Part shown: positions 1-8,295 of the stretch, piece after piece
How the letters are laid out: each line of letters begins with the position of its first letter
How positions within the stretch are numbered: position 1 is the stretch's first letter
NCBI GenBank assembly: GCA_947595555.1
Contig: CANQES010000007.1
Coordinates: forward strand, 1-25,647
DNA length: 25,647 bases
Direction: 5' to 3'
Source of the DNA: an uncultured Clostridia bacterium
Lineage (GTDB): Bacteria; Bacillota; Clostridia; TANB77; CAG-508
Made by a program: the position numbers and the translations under genes
Notes under the pieces: generated by a model
Told to the model about the DNA's origin: nothing
Databases searched by the model: none
What the model saw: only the letters and a program-made list of their open reading frames with translations

Positions 1-75
1 ACTATTTTCACTTGGTTTAACCCAAGAAGAAATTATTTTATTAATCAACTCACAAAATTCTACTTTAACTCCCAT
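1..75 (-). CDS. Possible 5' end of a minus-strand ORF, truncated by the window edge
   Basis: On the minus strand an ATG at 75-73 opens a frame of 25 codons (beginning MGVKVEFCEL) that runs off position 1 without a stop. An in-frame TAA lies just upstream of the ATG, and a weak AGGA purine stretch sits about 8 bases before it. The piece is too short to assign to a family. It could equally be chance in AT-rich DNA. If real, it is divergent from the polysaccharide genes and marks the left border of that locus. Confidence 0.2.
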   Translation of the reverse strand, partial: MGVKVEFCELINKIISSWVKPSENS

Positions 76-303
76 AAATTAAATCCTATTTTTTGGGGGT
101 AAGGGGGAACTATGCCCTTTTTATTCTATTTGGGTTTTATTTTTCTTATTTTTATTTTCAAATTATTAATCTCCCATATAATTTATGTTACTTTTTTATC
201 ATAATTTATGAAATTTTAAATGTCAAGATAATTTTAAAAATTACATTATGCTGAACTATTAAAACTAAAAAAACAAAAATATGAAAAAACGCATAATTAG
301 GGC
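76..303. other. AT-rich intergenic region with no gene seen
   Basis: This gap (with the promoter and leader up to 402, about 327 bases in all) contains no convincing ORF or RNA gene. The only unusual feature is a G-rich patch at 95-107, two runs of five G separated by TAA, in otherwise very AT-rich DNA. I can assign no function to it. Confidence 0.4.
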
Positions 304-332
304 TTGACAAGTATTTTTAATATGATTATAAT
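304..332 (+). promoter_or_regulatory. Sigma-A type promoter of the first glycosyltransferase gene
   Basis: A perfect -35 TTGACA (304-309) and a perfect -10 TATAAT (327-332) are separated by exactly 17 bases. Transcription would start near 339, giving a leader of about 60 bases before the ATG at 403. Confidence 0.85.
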
Positions 333-402
333 ATAGGAAAAATAATTTATAACAATTAGACATAATGTTTAAACTATATAATGAAAAGGAGATCAATTTG
401 TA

Positions 403-1434
403 ATGAGAAAATTTATTTTATTATATGATTGCCCAATAAAGAAATGTGATAAAATGTGGTTATATAATGGATTAAAAAAATATGGTGATGTAAAATTAAT
501 AAAAACAGGAGTGAATATAACTTATTTCAGACTTTCAAGAATGTTTCCAAAATTAAAATTAGGTGCATTAATGACAAAAATATTAATTTACATTCAATCA
601 ATGAAAGCATTAATAGTATCTAAAAAAGAAGATATAATTGTTACATGGAGTCAACAACAAGGTTTAATTTTAAATGAATTATGTGAAATGTTTAAAATTA
701 AAAGAAAAATAGTTTCATTTTGTTGGATAAATCTACCTAAAAAGAAATATTTTAAAAAAGTAAAAAAATGTTTAACTAATGAAAATTTTATTCCTATAAT
801 AAATAGTACTAAATTAGAAAAAGATTTAAAAGAACTATTTAATCTTCCATTTTGGAATGGACTTTATTTACCTGATGTCTACAATGATATGAATGAATGG
901 TCTAATGCTAATTTTAATAAAGAAGGTAAATATGTATTTGCAGGTGGTGTGAATAATAGAGATTGGGATACTCTAATATCAGTTGCAAAAGAAACACCAG
1001 AAATTCATTATATTATTGTTACTGGAAAAAATGATATAATAAATAAACCAATGTTAAATAACGTTGAATATTATGAGGAGTTACCATCAAAAGATTATTA
1101 TAATTTTATGGAAAAATCTTTTATAACAGTTGCTCCACTTAAAGAGGATAAAGTAGCTGGATTAATAAATTTAATAAAATCTATTCAATATGGAATTCCA
1201 TGCATTGCAACTAACTTGGAAGTAACATCAATATATTATCCAAAAGATATGGATATGTTATTATATGAGATAAATAATAAAGAAAGTTTAAAAAAACGTA
1301 TTTTGAATTGTTATTCACTTTCAGAAAAGGAATATAAAGATATAATATTAAAACTGCAAAATCATTTAAAAAATAATTTTACGCCAACTAGAAATATTGA
1401 AAAACTAATAAAAAAATTAGAAGAAAAAAATTGA
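403..1434 (+). CDS. Glycosyltransferase, GT4/GT-B-like
   Basis: Predicted cytoplasmic sugar transferase of 343 residues. The N-terminal half looks like a GT-B acceptor domain. The C-terminal half has a donor-domain pattern: a strand with FAGGVNNRDWD at about 180-190, the YYEELPSKDYYNFMEKS segment at about 225-243, and GLINLIKSIQYGIPCIATN at about 250-270, which corresponds to the EGxxxxxxE-GxPVIAT region of GT4 enzymes, although the first Glu is not in the canonical place. The start is set by AAAGGAG about 9 bases upstream. It is monocistronic, between its own promoter (304-332) and a strong terminator (1451-1484), so it may be regulated apart from the main operon. Substrate unknown. Confidence 0.7.
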   Translation: MRKFILLYDCPIKKCDKMWLYNGLKKYGDVKLIKTGVNITYFRLSRMFPKLKLGALMTKILIYIQSMKALIVSKKEDIIVTWSQQQGLILNELCEMFKIKRKIVSFCWINLPKKKYFKKVKKCLTNENFIPIINSTKLEKDLKELFNLPFWNGLYLPDVYNDMNEWSNANFNKEGKYVFAGGVNNRDWDTLISVAKETPEIHYIIVTGKNDIINKPMLNNVEYYEELPSKDYYNFMEKSFITVAPLKEDKVAGLINLIKSIQYGIPCIATNLEVTSIYYPKDMDMLLYEINNKESLKKRILNCYSLSEKEYKDIILKLQNHLKNNFTPTRNIEKLIKKLEEKN

Positions 1435-1450
1435 TAATTTAGTACAATTA

Positions 1451-1484
1451 AAAACATATAGAATTTAATTCTATATGTTTTTTT
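1451..1484 (+). terminator. Rho-independent terminator after the first glycosyltransferase
   Basis: A near-perfect palindrome with arms AAACATATAGAATT and AATTCTATATGTTT and almost no loop is followed immediately by a T run (1478-1484). The stem is AT-rich but long (13-14 bp). It separates the lone gene from the promoter of the main operon. Confidence 0.8.
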
Positions 1485-1552
1485 GAAACAAAAAGAATAC
1501 AAATTATGTAGATTAATTAGCAACAAAAAAGTCGAAAAATTTAGAAAATATA

Positions 1553-1581
1553 TTGCAAAAAATAATATAAAAGAGTATAAT
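1553..1581 (+). promoter_or_regulatory. Main promoter of the polysaccharide operon
   Basis: -35 TTGCAA (1553-1558) and -10 TATAAT (1576-1581) have a 17-base spacer. The predicted start near 1588 leaves an 85-base leader before the first gene at 1673. No further terminator is visible before about 15607, so this promoter may drive the whole 14-kb cluster. Confidence 0.8.
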
Positions 1582-1596
1582 TAATTTATGTGTAAT

Positions 1597-1616
1597 ATTA
1601 AAAAGAGATTTTTAAT
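1597..1616 (+). promoter_or_regulatory. Small hairpin near the 5' end of the operon leader
   Basis: A perfect 8-bp stem (ATTAAAAA / TTTTTAAT) closed by a GAGA tetraloop lies about 10 bases after the predicted transcription start. It could stabilise the 5' end of the long mRNA. It is AT-only and may be fortuitous. I see no larger structured leader such as an antitermination element. Confidence 0.3.
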
Positions 1617-1672
1617 GAGCATAAGCAATTAAAAGGTATACAATTTAGATTGAATAAAAAGGGGAGATAAAA

Positions 1673-2320
1673 ATGTACATAAAAGTAAAGAGGATGTTAG
1701 ACATGATAATTTCTTCTATGCTATTAGTAATTTTTGCAATACCAATGTTAATTGTAGCAATTGCCATAAAATTAGAAGATGGAGGACCTGTTATTTATAA
1801 ATCAAAACGTATGGGAAAGGATTTAAAATTATTTAATATATATAAGTTTAGATCCATGAAAACAGAAAGAGAAGAGTTACATAGTAAATTAACACATGAT
1901 GAAATGGTAACAAAAGTTGGAAAATTTATTAGAAAAACTAGTTTAGATGAGTTGCCACAATTAGTAAACATATTAAAAGGAGAAATGAGTTTTATTGGTC
2001 CTAGACCTTGGATACCAGATTATTATGAATGGTTTACAAAAGAGCAAAAAAGACGTGTTGATGTATTACCAGGAATTTCTGGATTAGCACAAGTCAGAGG
2101 AAGAAATGGAATAACCATATTTGAAAAGATAAATTATGATTTACAATATGTAGATAATATGAGTTTTAAACAAGATATAAAATTAATATTTGAAACAATT
2201 AAGATTGTCTTTTCTAAAGCAAATGCAGAAATAACAGAAGATGGAATAAAAGAAGAAATTAGAGAATTAAAAGTTCAAAATGTTGGTATAGATGAACAAG
2301 TATATAAAGAAGTAGGGTGA
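1673..2320 (+). CDS. Initiating phosphoglycosyl transferase (undecaprenyl-phosphate sugar-1-phosphate transferase)
   Basis: Bacterial sugar transferase of the small monotopic PglC/EpsL type, 215 residues. It transfers a sugar-1-phosphate from a UDP-sugar to undecaprenyl phosphate, the committed step of lipid-linked repeat-unit assembly at the inner membrane face. Visible features: a hydrophobic re-entrant segment at about 11-33, the KFRSM motif at 58-62, the catalytic Asp-Glu pair in SLDELPQ (D92-E93), FIGPRP at about 107-112, and LPGISGLAQVRGRN further on. It lacks the extra N-terminal membrane domain of WcaJ-type enzymes. RBS AAGGGGAGA lies upstream of the ATG. As first gene after the 1553 promoter it fits its role as initiator. 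Sugar specificity cannot be read. Confidence 0.92.
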   Translation: MYIKVKRMLDMIISSMLLVIFAIPMLIVAIAIKLEDGGPVIYKSKRMGKDLKLFNIYKFRSMKTEREELHSKLTHDEMVTKVGKFIRKTSLDELPQLVNILKGEMSFIGPRPWIPDYYEWFTKEQKRRVDVLPGISGLAQVRGRNGITIFEKINYDLQYVDNMSFKQDIKLIFETIKIVFSKANAEITEDGIKEEIRELKVQNVGIDEQVYKEVG

Positions 2321-2331
2321 AAATATATAAT

Positions 2332-3459
2332 ATGAAAAAAGTATTATTTACAGCTACGGTTGATTCACATATAATACAATTTCATATACCATATTTAAAA
2401 TGGTTTAAGGAAGAAGAATATGAGGTTCATGTAGCAACAAATGGAGAAGAAAAAATTCCATTTTGTGATGTAAAGCATACAGTAAGTTTTGAAAGGAGTC
2501 CTTTAAAGTTTAATAATTTAAAGGCTGTTATACAATTAAAAAAAATAATTGACAAAGAAAAATTTGATATTATTCACTGTCATACACCTATGGGAGCGGT
2601 TGTTACTAGATTAGCAGATATACAAGCTAGAAGAAAATATGGTACTAAGGTAATATATACAGCTCATGGTTTCCATTTCTTTAAAGGTGCTTCAGTACTG
2701 AACTGGATATTATTTTATCCAGTTGAAAAAATACTTTCTAAATATACAGATTGTTTAATTACTATTAATCAAGAAGATTATAATTTAGCAAAGAATAAAT
2801 TTTATATGAAGAGGCTTGAACTTGTAAATGGTGTTGGAATAGACAGAGATAAATTTAATTTTGAAATGTCACAACAAGAACAACAAGAATTAAGAGAACA
2901 GTTGGAAATTAAAAAAAATGATTTTGTTATGATTTACGCAGCAGAATTAAGCAAAAGAAAAAATCAAAGTATGCTTTTGAATACATTAAAAATGATAAAA
3001 GAAGAAAACAACAATATAAAACTTTTATTACCAGGAAAAGATTCTATGAATGGAAAATATCAGAATATGGCGAAACAATTAAATATCGAAGAACAAGTAA
3101 AATTTTTGGGATATCGAAATGATATTCCAAAATTAATGAAAATTTCGAATTTAGCTGTTTCAACTGCTAAGCAAGAAGGATTACCAGTTAACCTAATGGA
3201 AGCTATGATGATAGGTTTGCCAATAATAGCAACAGATTGTAGAGGAAATAGAGACTTAATTGAAAATGGAAAGAATGGATATATTATAAAAATAAACGAT
3301 ATTGATGATATGAAAAAGAAAATTTTAGATTTATATAAAAATAACAAAATAAGAGAAAGAATGAAAAAAAATTCTAAAAAATTAGTTAAACCATATTTAC
3401 TAGAAGAAATTATAGTTCAAATGGACAATATTTATAAAGAAATAGAGAAAGAAGATTAA
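2332..3459 (+). CDS. Glycosyltransferase family 4 (EpsD/CapM-like)
   Basis: GT4 sugar transferase of 375 residues acting on the lipid-linked intermediate. The N-terminal MKKVLFTATVDSHIIQFH and the IIHCHTPMG and YTAHGFHFFKG segments are typical of EpsD-like enzymes. The C-terminal donor domain has KQEGLPVNLMEAMMIGLPII at about 280-300, the family's EGxxxxxxE signature. The frame is open from a GTG at 2317 overlapping the previous stop, but I choose the ATG at 2332 because the family begins with MKKVLF; the purine-rich AGGG before it is weak and about 13 bases away. Translational coupling to the preceding sugar transferase is likely. Confidence 0.88.
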   Translation: MKKVLFTATVDSHIIQFHIPYLKWFKEEEYEVHVATNGEEKIPFCDVKHTVSFERSPLKFNNLKAVIQLKKIIDKEKFDIIHCHTPMGAVVTRLADIQARRKYGTKVIYTAHGFHFFKGASVLNWILFYPVEKILSKYTDCLITINQEDYNLAKNKFYMKRLELVNGVGIDRDKFNFEMSQQEQQELREQLEIKKNDFVMIYAAELSKRKNQSMLLNTLKMIKEENNNIKLLLPGKDSMNGKYQNMAKQLNIEEQVKFLGYRNDIPKLMKISNLAVSTAKQEGLPVNLMEAMMIGLPIIATDCRGNRDLIENGKNGYIIKINDIDDMKKKILDLYKNNKIRERMKKNSKKLVKPYLLEEIIVQMDNIYKEIEKED

Positions 3460-3461
3460 GA

Positions 3462-4659
3462 ATGAGGAAAAAATTGTTAATATCAATTATACTAATTATT
3501 AGTATAATAATTATTTTTTTTATTTTAAAAAATGAAACAATACAAAGAATAGATTATGACATAAAAAAAAGACTATATGGAGATCCAATTGATACTCAAA
3601 GTGGACTTATTAATAATGAATTTTTTTTTATAAATAGTGAAGGAAAAAATGCCCAACAAACAACTAAAGGAATTAATGAAGCAATTATATATGCAAACAA
3701 AAATAACATCGAAAATATAAAATTAGAAAAAGGAACCTATTTGATTAGCGGAGAAGTAGATGATAAAAAAAATTCTTATAAGAAAAAAGGCATTATACTT
3801 CAATCTAACATTAATATGGACTTAAATCGGCTCAGCATTAATACACGAAACAAATGATAGAGAAATGTATACAATTATTAGTATTTATGATGTTGAAAAT
3901 GTTAGAGTATCAAATGGAATACTAATAGGAGATAAAGACACTCATAATTACAATAATATGAATTCTACACATGAATGGGGATATGGAATAGATATAAAAG
4001 CTAGTAGTAATATAGAGATAACATCAATTCAAATTTCTATGATGACAGGTGATGGTATTGCTATTAGTAATTTACCGAAACAAGAAACGAGTATCAATAA
4101 AATAAGAACAACTGAAAATGTGAAAATTAATAATTGTAATATATATAATAATCGTAGACAGGGAATAAGCATAATAAGTGGTCAAAATATTGACATTTAT
4201 AATAATGAGATTCATGATATTAAAGGTACAAATCCTCAAGCAGCAATTGATATGGAAACAAATAACGATGGAAATCAAAAGGTAGACAATATAAAAATTT
4301 ATAATAATAAAATATATAATTTAGACAGTCCAAGTAAATTTGCCATTGAAACATATATGAACATATATAATGTAGATATATATAATAATGAGATAGATGG
4401 AAGAATTATTGTATATGAAATAAATGAAACAATGAATATTGAAAATAATATAATAAAAAATGGAGAAATATTAGCTAAAAAGGGTAGAGCTCAATCAATT
4501 AGAAATAATATTGTGATAGAAGACAATGAATTGTATGGTTCTAATATAAATATGTATTATACTAACAATCTCACAATATTAAATAATAAATTGGAAAATA
4601 GTAAGATATATCATGAAAATTGTGAAAATATACAAATAGAAAATAATAGTACTAATTAG
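3462..4659 (+). CDS. Membrane-anchored right-handed beta-helix protein, read through a +1 shift at CGG
   Basis: Predicted 398-residue protein if one base is skipped at 3828. The N-terminus has a strong hydrophobic segment (about 4-22), so it is exported or anchored. The rest has many short Asn-rich strands (repeated IYNNxI patterns, VRVSNGIL, IENNIIKNG) of a pectate-lyase/parallel beta-helix fold, as in polysaccharide lyases and epimerases beside exopolysaccharide genes. In the initial frame, codon 123 is CGG (3828-3830) and a TGA follows at 3855. Skipping the C gives DLNGSALIHETNDREMYT and an open frame to 4659. The halves (131 and 264 residues) make one domain only when joined. There are no other lesions. 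Function is inferred from fold; substrate unknown. Confidence 0.75.
3825..3831 (+). other. Candidate +1 frameshift site 1 (AAT CGG C)
   Basis: In frame with the start at 3462, the codons are AAT (3825) then CGG (3828). Continuing in frame reaches TGA at 3855 after eight nonsense codons. Skipping C3828 reads GGC TCA GCA, restoring the beta-helix frame. CGG is used in frame nowhere in the window except here and at 5076 and 7398. No -1 slippery heptamer and no obvious upstream Shine-Dalgarno-like stimulator is seen. Confidence 0.7.
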
Positions 4660-4667
4660 GAGGAAAA

Positions 4668-5997
4668 ATGGAAGATAATAAAGAAAAAATAGGCTTAATT
4701 ATACCGGCTTGTTCAGATTTAAACAGAGGAGATCAAGCCCTAGTTTTAGAAACAAAAGAGGTAATGGAAAAAGCTTTAAATATAAAAAACATATATATGA
4801 TGTGTAATAATGAAGTAAGTCAATGTGAAAGATTTGGATTGAAACCATTTGCAAATATTTTAAAACACCCTTCAAGAGCAACAAAACATACGAGCAATTT
4901 AACTTATAATAAAATGTTAAAAATTAAATGGGGAATAGTTGCCTCATTTGATTTTATTGTTTCCATGCTGTTGCTAAACAAGGTAACGCGAAAAATAACT
5001 AAATGTTTTTTAGATAAAAAAACTAATGAAGCTATACAATTATATGAAAAAGCAGATGCCATATTTATCAAAGGTCGGAGGATTTATGCATGATTATACA
5101 GGAGGAATAATTGGTAGGTATACAATGTATTACCAACTTTATCATATAAAATTGGCTTTAAAGATGGGAAAACCAGTATATATTATGCCAAATTCATTTG
5201 GACCCTTTAAAAATGAAAAAAATGTAAAGATGCTTAATAAAATATTAGATAAATGCAAGTTTATTTCCGCAAGAGAAAGCATATCTTCAAATGGTGATAC
5301 AAATGGATTAAAACGAGATATACCATTATACCCAGATTTAGGCTTTTTCTTAAAAGGTGAAGAAAAACAAAAAGTATATAAATATTTAGAAAAATATGGT
5401 ATAGAACCAGAAAAAGAAAAATATATTGCTATTACTGCTAGACCATATCGTTTTTATAATACTGAAAATCCAGAGGAAAGGTATCAAAATTATAAAGAAA
5501 GCTTTGTAAAAATAATAGAGTATATTTCTTCTTTGGGATATATACCATTGCTAATAGTACATACGAGAGCTGAAAATGACCATGAAAATGATGAAATATG
5601 CATTCGTGAAATAGCAAATGAGTTAAGCAAAAAATGCAAATATATTGTATTAAAAGATGACGATCTTACTTGTAAAGATTTAAAAACAATATATGGAATA
5701 TGTGATGCAATTGTTGGTACACGTTTTCATTCTGTAATATTTTCAATGGAAAATGGAGTTCCTGCTATTGCAATTACCTACGGAGGAAACAAAGGACAAG
5801 GAATCATGAAAGATATGGGATTGGAAGAATATGCTATTAAAATAGAAGATATGAGTTATAATGTATTAAAAGAAAAATTTGATAAATTATTAGTAAATAG
5901 CGAAGAAATAAAATTAAAAATGGATGATTACATAAAAAAAGCAAATAGTGATTATCAAGAAATGATACAAAAAATACAAATATTGGGGGAAAAATAA
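4668..5997 (+). CDS. Polysaccharide pyruvyl transferase, read through a +1 shift at CGG
   Basis: Predicted 442-residue enzyme of the CsaB/WcaK polysaccharide pyruvyl transferase family, which transfers pyruvate from phosphoenolpyruvate as a ketal onto a sugar. The N-terminus has PACSDLNRGDQALVLET, the family's opening Asn-Gly-Asp loop. The C-terminus has CDAIVGTRFHSVIFSMENGVPAIAITY, a hallmark. The frame breaks at codon 137, CGG at 5076-5078, with TGA at 5091. Skipping C5076 gives IFIKGGGFMHDYTGG, the conserved Gly-rich GGGxxxD element, so the break sits inside a core motif and glycine, not arginine, is the expected residue. Strong RBS AGGAGG before 4668. The stop abuts the next start at 5998. 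Confidence 0.82.
5073..5079 (+). other. Candidate +1 frameshift site 2 (GGT CGG A)
   Basis: In frame with the start at 4668 the codons are GGT (5073), CGG (5076), AGG, ATT, TAT, GCA, TGA. Skipping C5076 reads GGA GGA TTT ATG CAT, which rebuilds the pyruvyl transferase Gly-rich motif. The zero-frame stop is only 12 bases past the CGG. Confidence 0.75.
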
Positions 5998-7152
5998 ATG
6001 CAAGCAGCTTTTTTCCATGATTCAAAGTTAAAATATGATGAAAAAACGCAACAATACTATACTTCAGGAGGATTAAATAAACAATTCCTAACGAAATACT
6101 TAAAATATTTTGATACAGTTACTCTAATAACAAGAAAAGAAAAATTAAAAGAAGAAGAAAAGGAAAAAGTAGCAACTTGTTCTGACAATAATATATTTTT
6201 TCATCCAATAGAAAATTATAGTATGTTAAAATGGCTATTAGGAAAATATAATAAAAAAATCAAAGAAGAAATGAAACAAAAAGACTTTATAATAATTAGA
6301 GTACCAAGTTTTATAGGAATAATTGCTTTACATTATGCTATAAAATTAAATAAAAATTATGTAGTCGAAATGGTAGGATGTCCATGGGATTCTTTATGGA
6401 ATTATGGTAATATACAAGGAAAAATAATAGCTCCTATAATGTATTTATTAACAAAATATTATTTGAGAAAGGCTAAAAATGTTATCTATGTTTCAAATGA
6501 ATTTCTACAAAAAAGATATCCTAACAAACACAATAATATAGGATGCTCTGATGTAAATTTGTTATATATTGATGAAAAAAAATTAGAAAGTAGAATTAGC
6601 AAGATTGAAAACAAAATAGAAGATGAAAATTATAAATTAGGTTTAATTGGCTCATTAAATGTTAATTTTAAAGGACACAATACTGCTATCAAAGCGTTAA
6701 AAATGTTGAAAAATAACAAAATAGAATTACATTTTTTAGGAGCAGGAAAAAAAGAAAAATGGGAAAACATGGCTAAGAAATATCATGTAGAGAACCAAGT
6801 GTTTTTTGATGGCACTCTTCCAGGCGGAGAAAAAGTATATGGATGGATGGATGAATTAGACTTATATTTAATTCCAAGTCTGCAAGAAGGGTTACCAAGA
6901 GCATTGGTAGAAGCTATGAGTAGAGCATGTCCAGTAATTGGTTCCAATATTGGTGGAATACCAGAATTAATAGGAAAGGAATATATTTTTGGAAAAAAGA
7001 ATGCTAAAAAGTTAGCAGAAATGCTAAAAAGTATAATATATGACAAAAAAGAATTAGTAAAAATGGCTAAAAAAAATTTTGAAAAAAGTTTAGAGTTTGA
7101 GAGTAATAAACTAGAAACAAAAAAAGATAAATTTATGAAAAACATATTGTAA
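5998..7152 (+). CDS. Glycosyltransferase family 4
   Basis: GT-B fold sugar transferase of 384 residues. The N-terminal half has the acceptor-domain pattern FHDSKLKYDEKTQQYYTSGGLNKQ and membrane-proximal VEMVGCPWDSLWNYGN. The C-terminal half has GLIGSLNVNFKGHNTAIKAL (about 218-237) and LQEGLPRALVEAMSRACPVI (about 293-312), the EGxxxxxxE donor-binding signature. It starts directly after the stop of the pyruvyl transferase, with GGGGGAAAAAT as RBS, so translation is probably coupled and may depend on ribosomes that completed the frameshift. No in-frame CGG occurs here. Linkage specificity unknown. Confidence 0.88.
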   Translation: MQAAFFHDSKLKYDEKTQQYYTSGGLNKQFLTKYLKYFDTVTLITRKEKLKEEEKEKVATCSDNNIFFHPIENYSMLKWLLGKYNKKIKEEMKQKDFIIIRVPSFIGIIALHYAIKLNKNYVVEMVGCPWDSLWNYGNIQGKIIAPIMYLLTKYYLRKAKNVIYVSNEFLQKRYPNKHNNIGCSDVNLLYIDEKKLESRISKIENKIEDENYKLGLIGSLNVNFKGHNTAIKALKMLKNNKIELHFLGAGKKEKWENMAKKYHVENQVFFDGTLPGGEKVYGWMDELDLYLIPSLQEGLPRALVEAMSRACPVIGSNIGGIPELIGKEYIFGKKNAKKLAEMLKSIIYDKKELVKMAKKNFEKSLEFESNKLETKKDKFMKNIL

Positions 7153-7166
7153 ATTATAGGAGGAAA

Positions 7167-8286
7167 ATGGTGCTAAATCAAACAAATATAGTGTATATAA
7201 TAACTGTAGTATTAGCTAGTTTATTTGCAGGAATGGCACAAAAATTAGCAAAAGATAAACAAGGAAAATATAAATTAAATTATTTTTTTTGGGTTGCTTC
7301 AATGGTGGTTCTAATAGTAATAATGGGATATAGGACAATAGGTGTTGGAATAGATGATTTAACTTATAATAGAATTTTTAACAATGTTAGAGAAATACGG
7401 CCCAATACAGCATTTCTTAAATACAACAATGGAACCAGGATATTTGATATTAAACTTTGTAGTTGGGCAATTTACAGATAACTTCCAAATTCTATTGGTT
7501 GTAAATGCTATTATTGGTATATTGTTTTTTTATAAAGCCATGGAATATGAAAGAAAACATATCAATTTAGGATTAGCAGTGTTTTTATTTTCAACAATAC
7601 TATATTTTTATTATATAGGTATTATGAGATTATTTTTGGCAGCAAGTATAACTGCATATGCATTAAAATATGTAATTGAAAAAAAGACAGCTAAATACAT
7701 TATTTGGATTTTAATAGCCAGTATGTTTCATTATTCTGCACTATTTATGTTGTTTTTGGTATATTTTTCTACTGAAAAAGAGGAAAAAACAAGAAAAATA
7801 CAGCATATAATTTTATTGGTTACAGTTGCAATGCCTATTATTATTTATGTGGTATCTCAATTTATTTTTCCAAATATGGGAGAACGATATAGTAACAATT
7901 ATACCGAATTAGGTCAACTCACATTTTCAATAGGTCAATTCGATAAATTACCAATTGTTCTTTTAACATTTTTCCTATATAAAGATATGTTAAAAGAAAA
8001 TGAACATATAAAAATTTATATTGTAATATATGCTTTAGCAATTATAATAGGCATTTATGGAACAATAATTCCCATTGGAAGAATAGAATGGTATATGAAT
8101 TTTGCAATTTGTATAATTATACCACAAATTGTAAGAGCAGTTATACATTCAAAATATAAAAATTGGGTTGTATTATTAATTCCTCTTATTATAATTTATG
8201 GTGGGATTTATGCATACAAAACAATTTATTCTGGAGCAAATGGAGAACATATAAAAAATTATAGTAATATTTTGTTTAAGGAATAG
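7167..8286 (+). CDS. EpsG-family polysaccharide polymerase (Wzy-like), read through a +1 shift at CGG
   Basis: Predicted 372-residue polytopic membrane protein of the EpsG family, which polymerises lipid-linked repeat units outside the membrane. Joined product features: N-terminal membrane segments, GYRTIGVGIDDLTYNRIF loop, MEPGYLILNFVVGQFTDNF (typical EpsG 'EPGY' loop), then about eight more hydrophobic helices. The frame breaks at codon 78, CGG at 7398-7400; the zero frame ends at TAA 7479. Skipping C7398 gives VREIGPIQHFLNTTMEPGY, and the joined length matches EpsG (about 370). Strong RBS AGGAGG before the ATG at 7167. If the shift were inefficient, polymer production would be limited here. 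Confidence 0.82.
7395..7401 (+). other. Candidate +1 frameshift site 3 (ATA CGG C)
   Basis: In frame with the start at 7167 the codons are ATA (7395), CGG (7398), CCC, AAT and so on to TAA at 7479. Skipping C7398 reads GGC CCA ATA CAG CAT, continuing the EpsG-like protein without another defect. The preceding codon (ATA) differs from sites 1 and 2 (AAT, GGT), so the shared element is CGG followed by C or A. Confidence 0.73.
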
Positions 8287-8295
8287 GAGAAAAAA

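Noticed and set aside
5077..5088. Internal translation start: GGAGG at 5077-5081 followed by ATG at 5086
   Set aside because: The spacing is only four bases, and starting there would delete the pyruvyl transferase N-terminal motif. The GGAGGA simply encodes the conserved Gly-Gly.
3855..5093. Alternative genetic code with TGA read as Trp
   Set aside because: Reading through the two zero-frame TGA codons does not restore the homologous frame, and TGA terminates real genes at 1434 and 2320, the first directly before a terminator.
3828..7400. Simple homopolymer sequencing errors or ordinary pseudogenes
   Set aside because: None of the extra bases is in a homopolymer, all three create an in-frame CGG, and no other lesions occur in these genes. 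Read-level inspection is still the decisive test.
3810..7405. Conventional -1 slippery heptamer or prfB-like CTT-TGA shift
   Set aside because: The needed shift is +1, no X-XXY-YYZ site is at the joints, the preceding codons differ (AAT, GGT, ATA), and no stop codon sits at the shift position.
3462..8286. The three split frames as six separate genes
   Set aside because: The downstream halves lack their own ribosome binding sites and start codons in the right place, and each half covers only part of a single conserved domain. Joined lengths (398, 442, 372) match the families.
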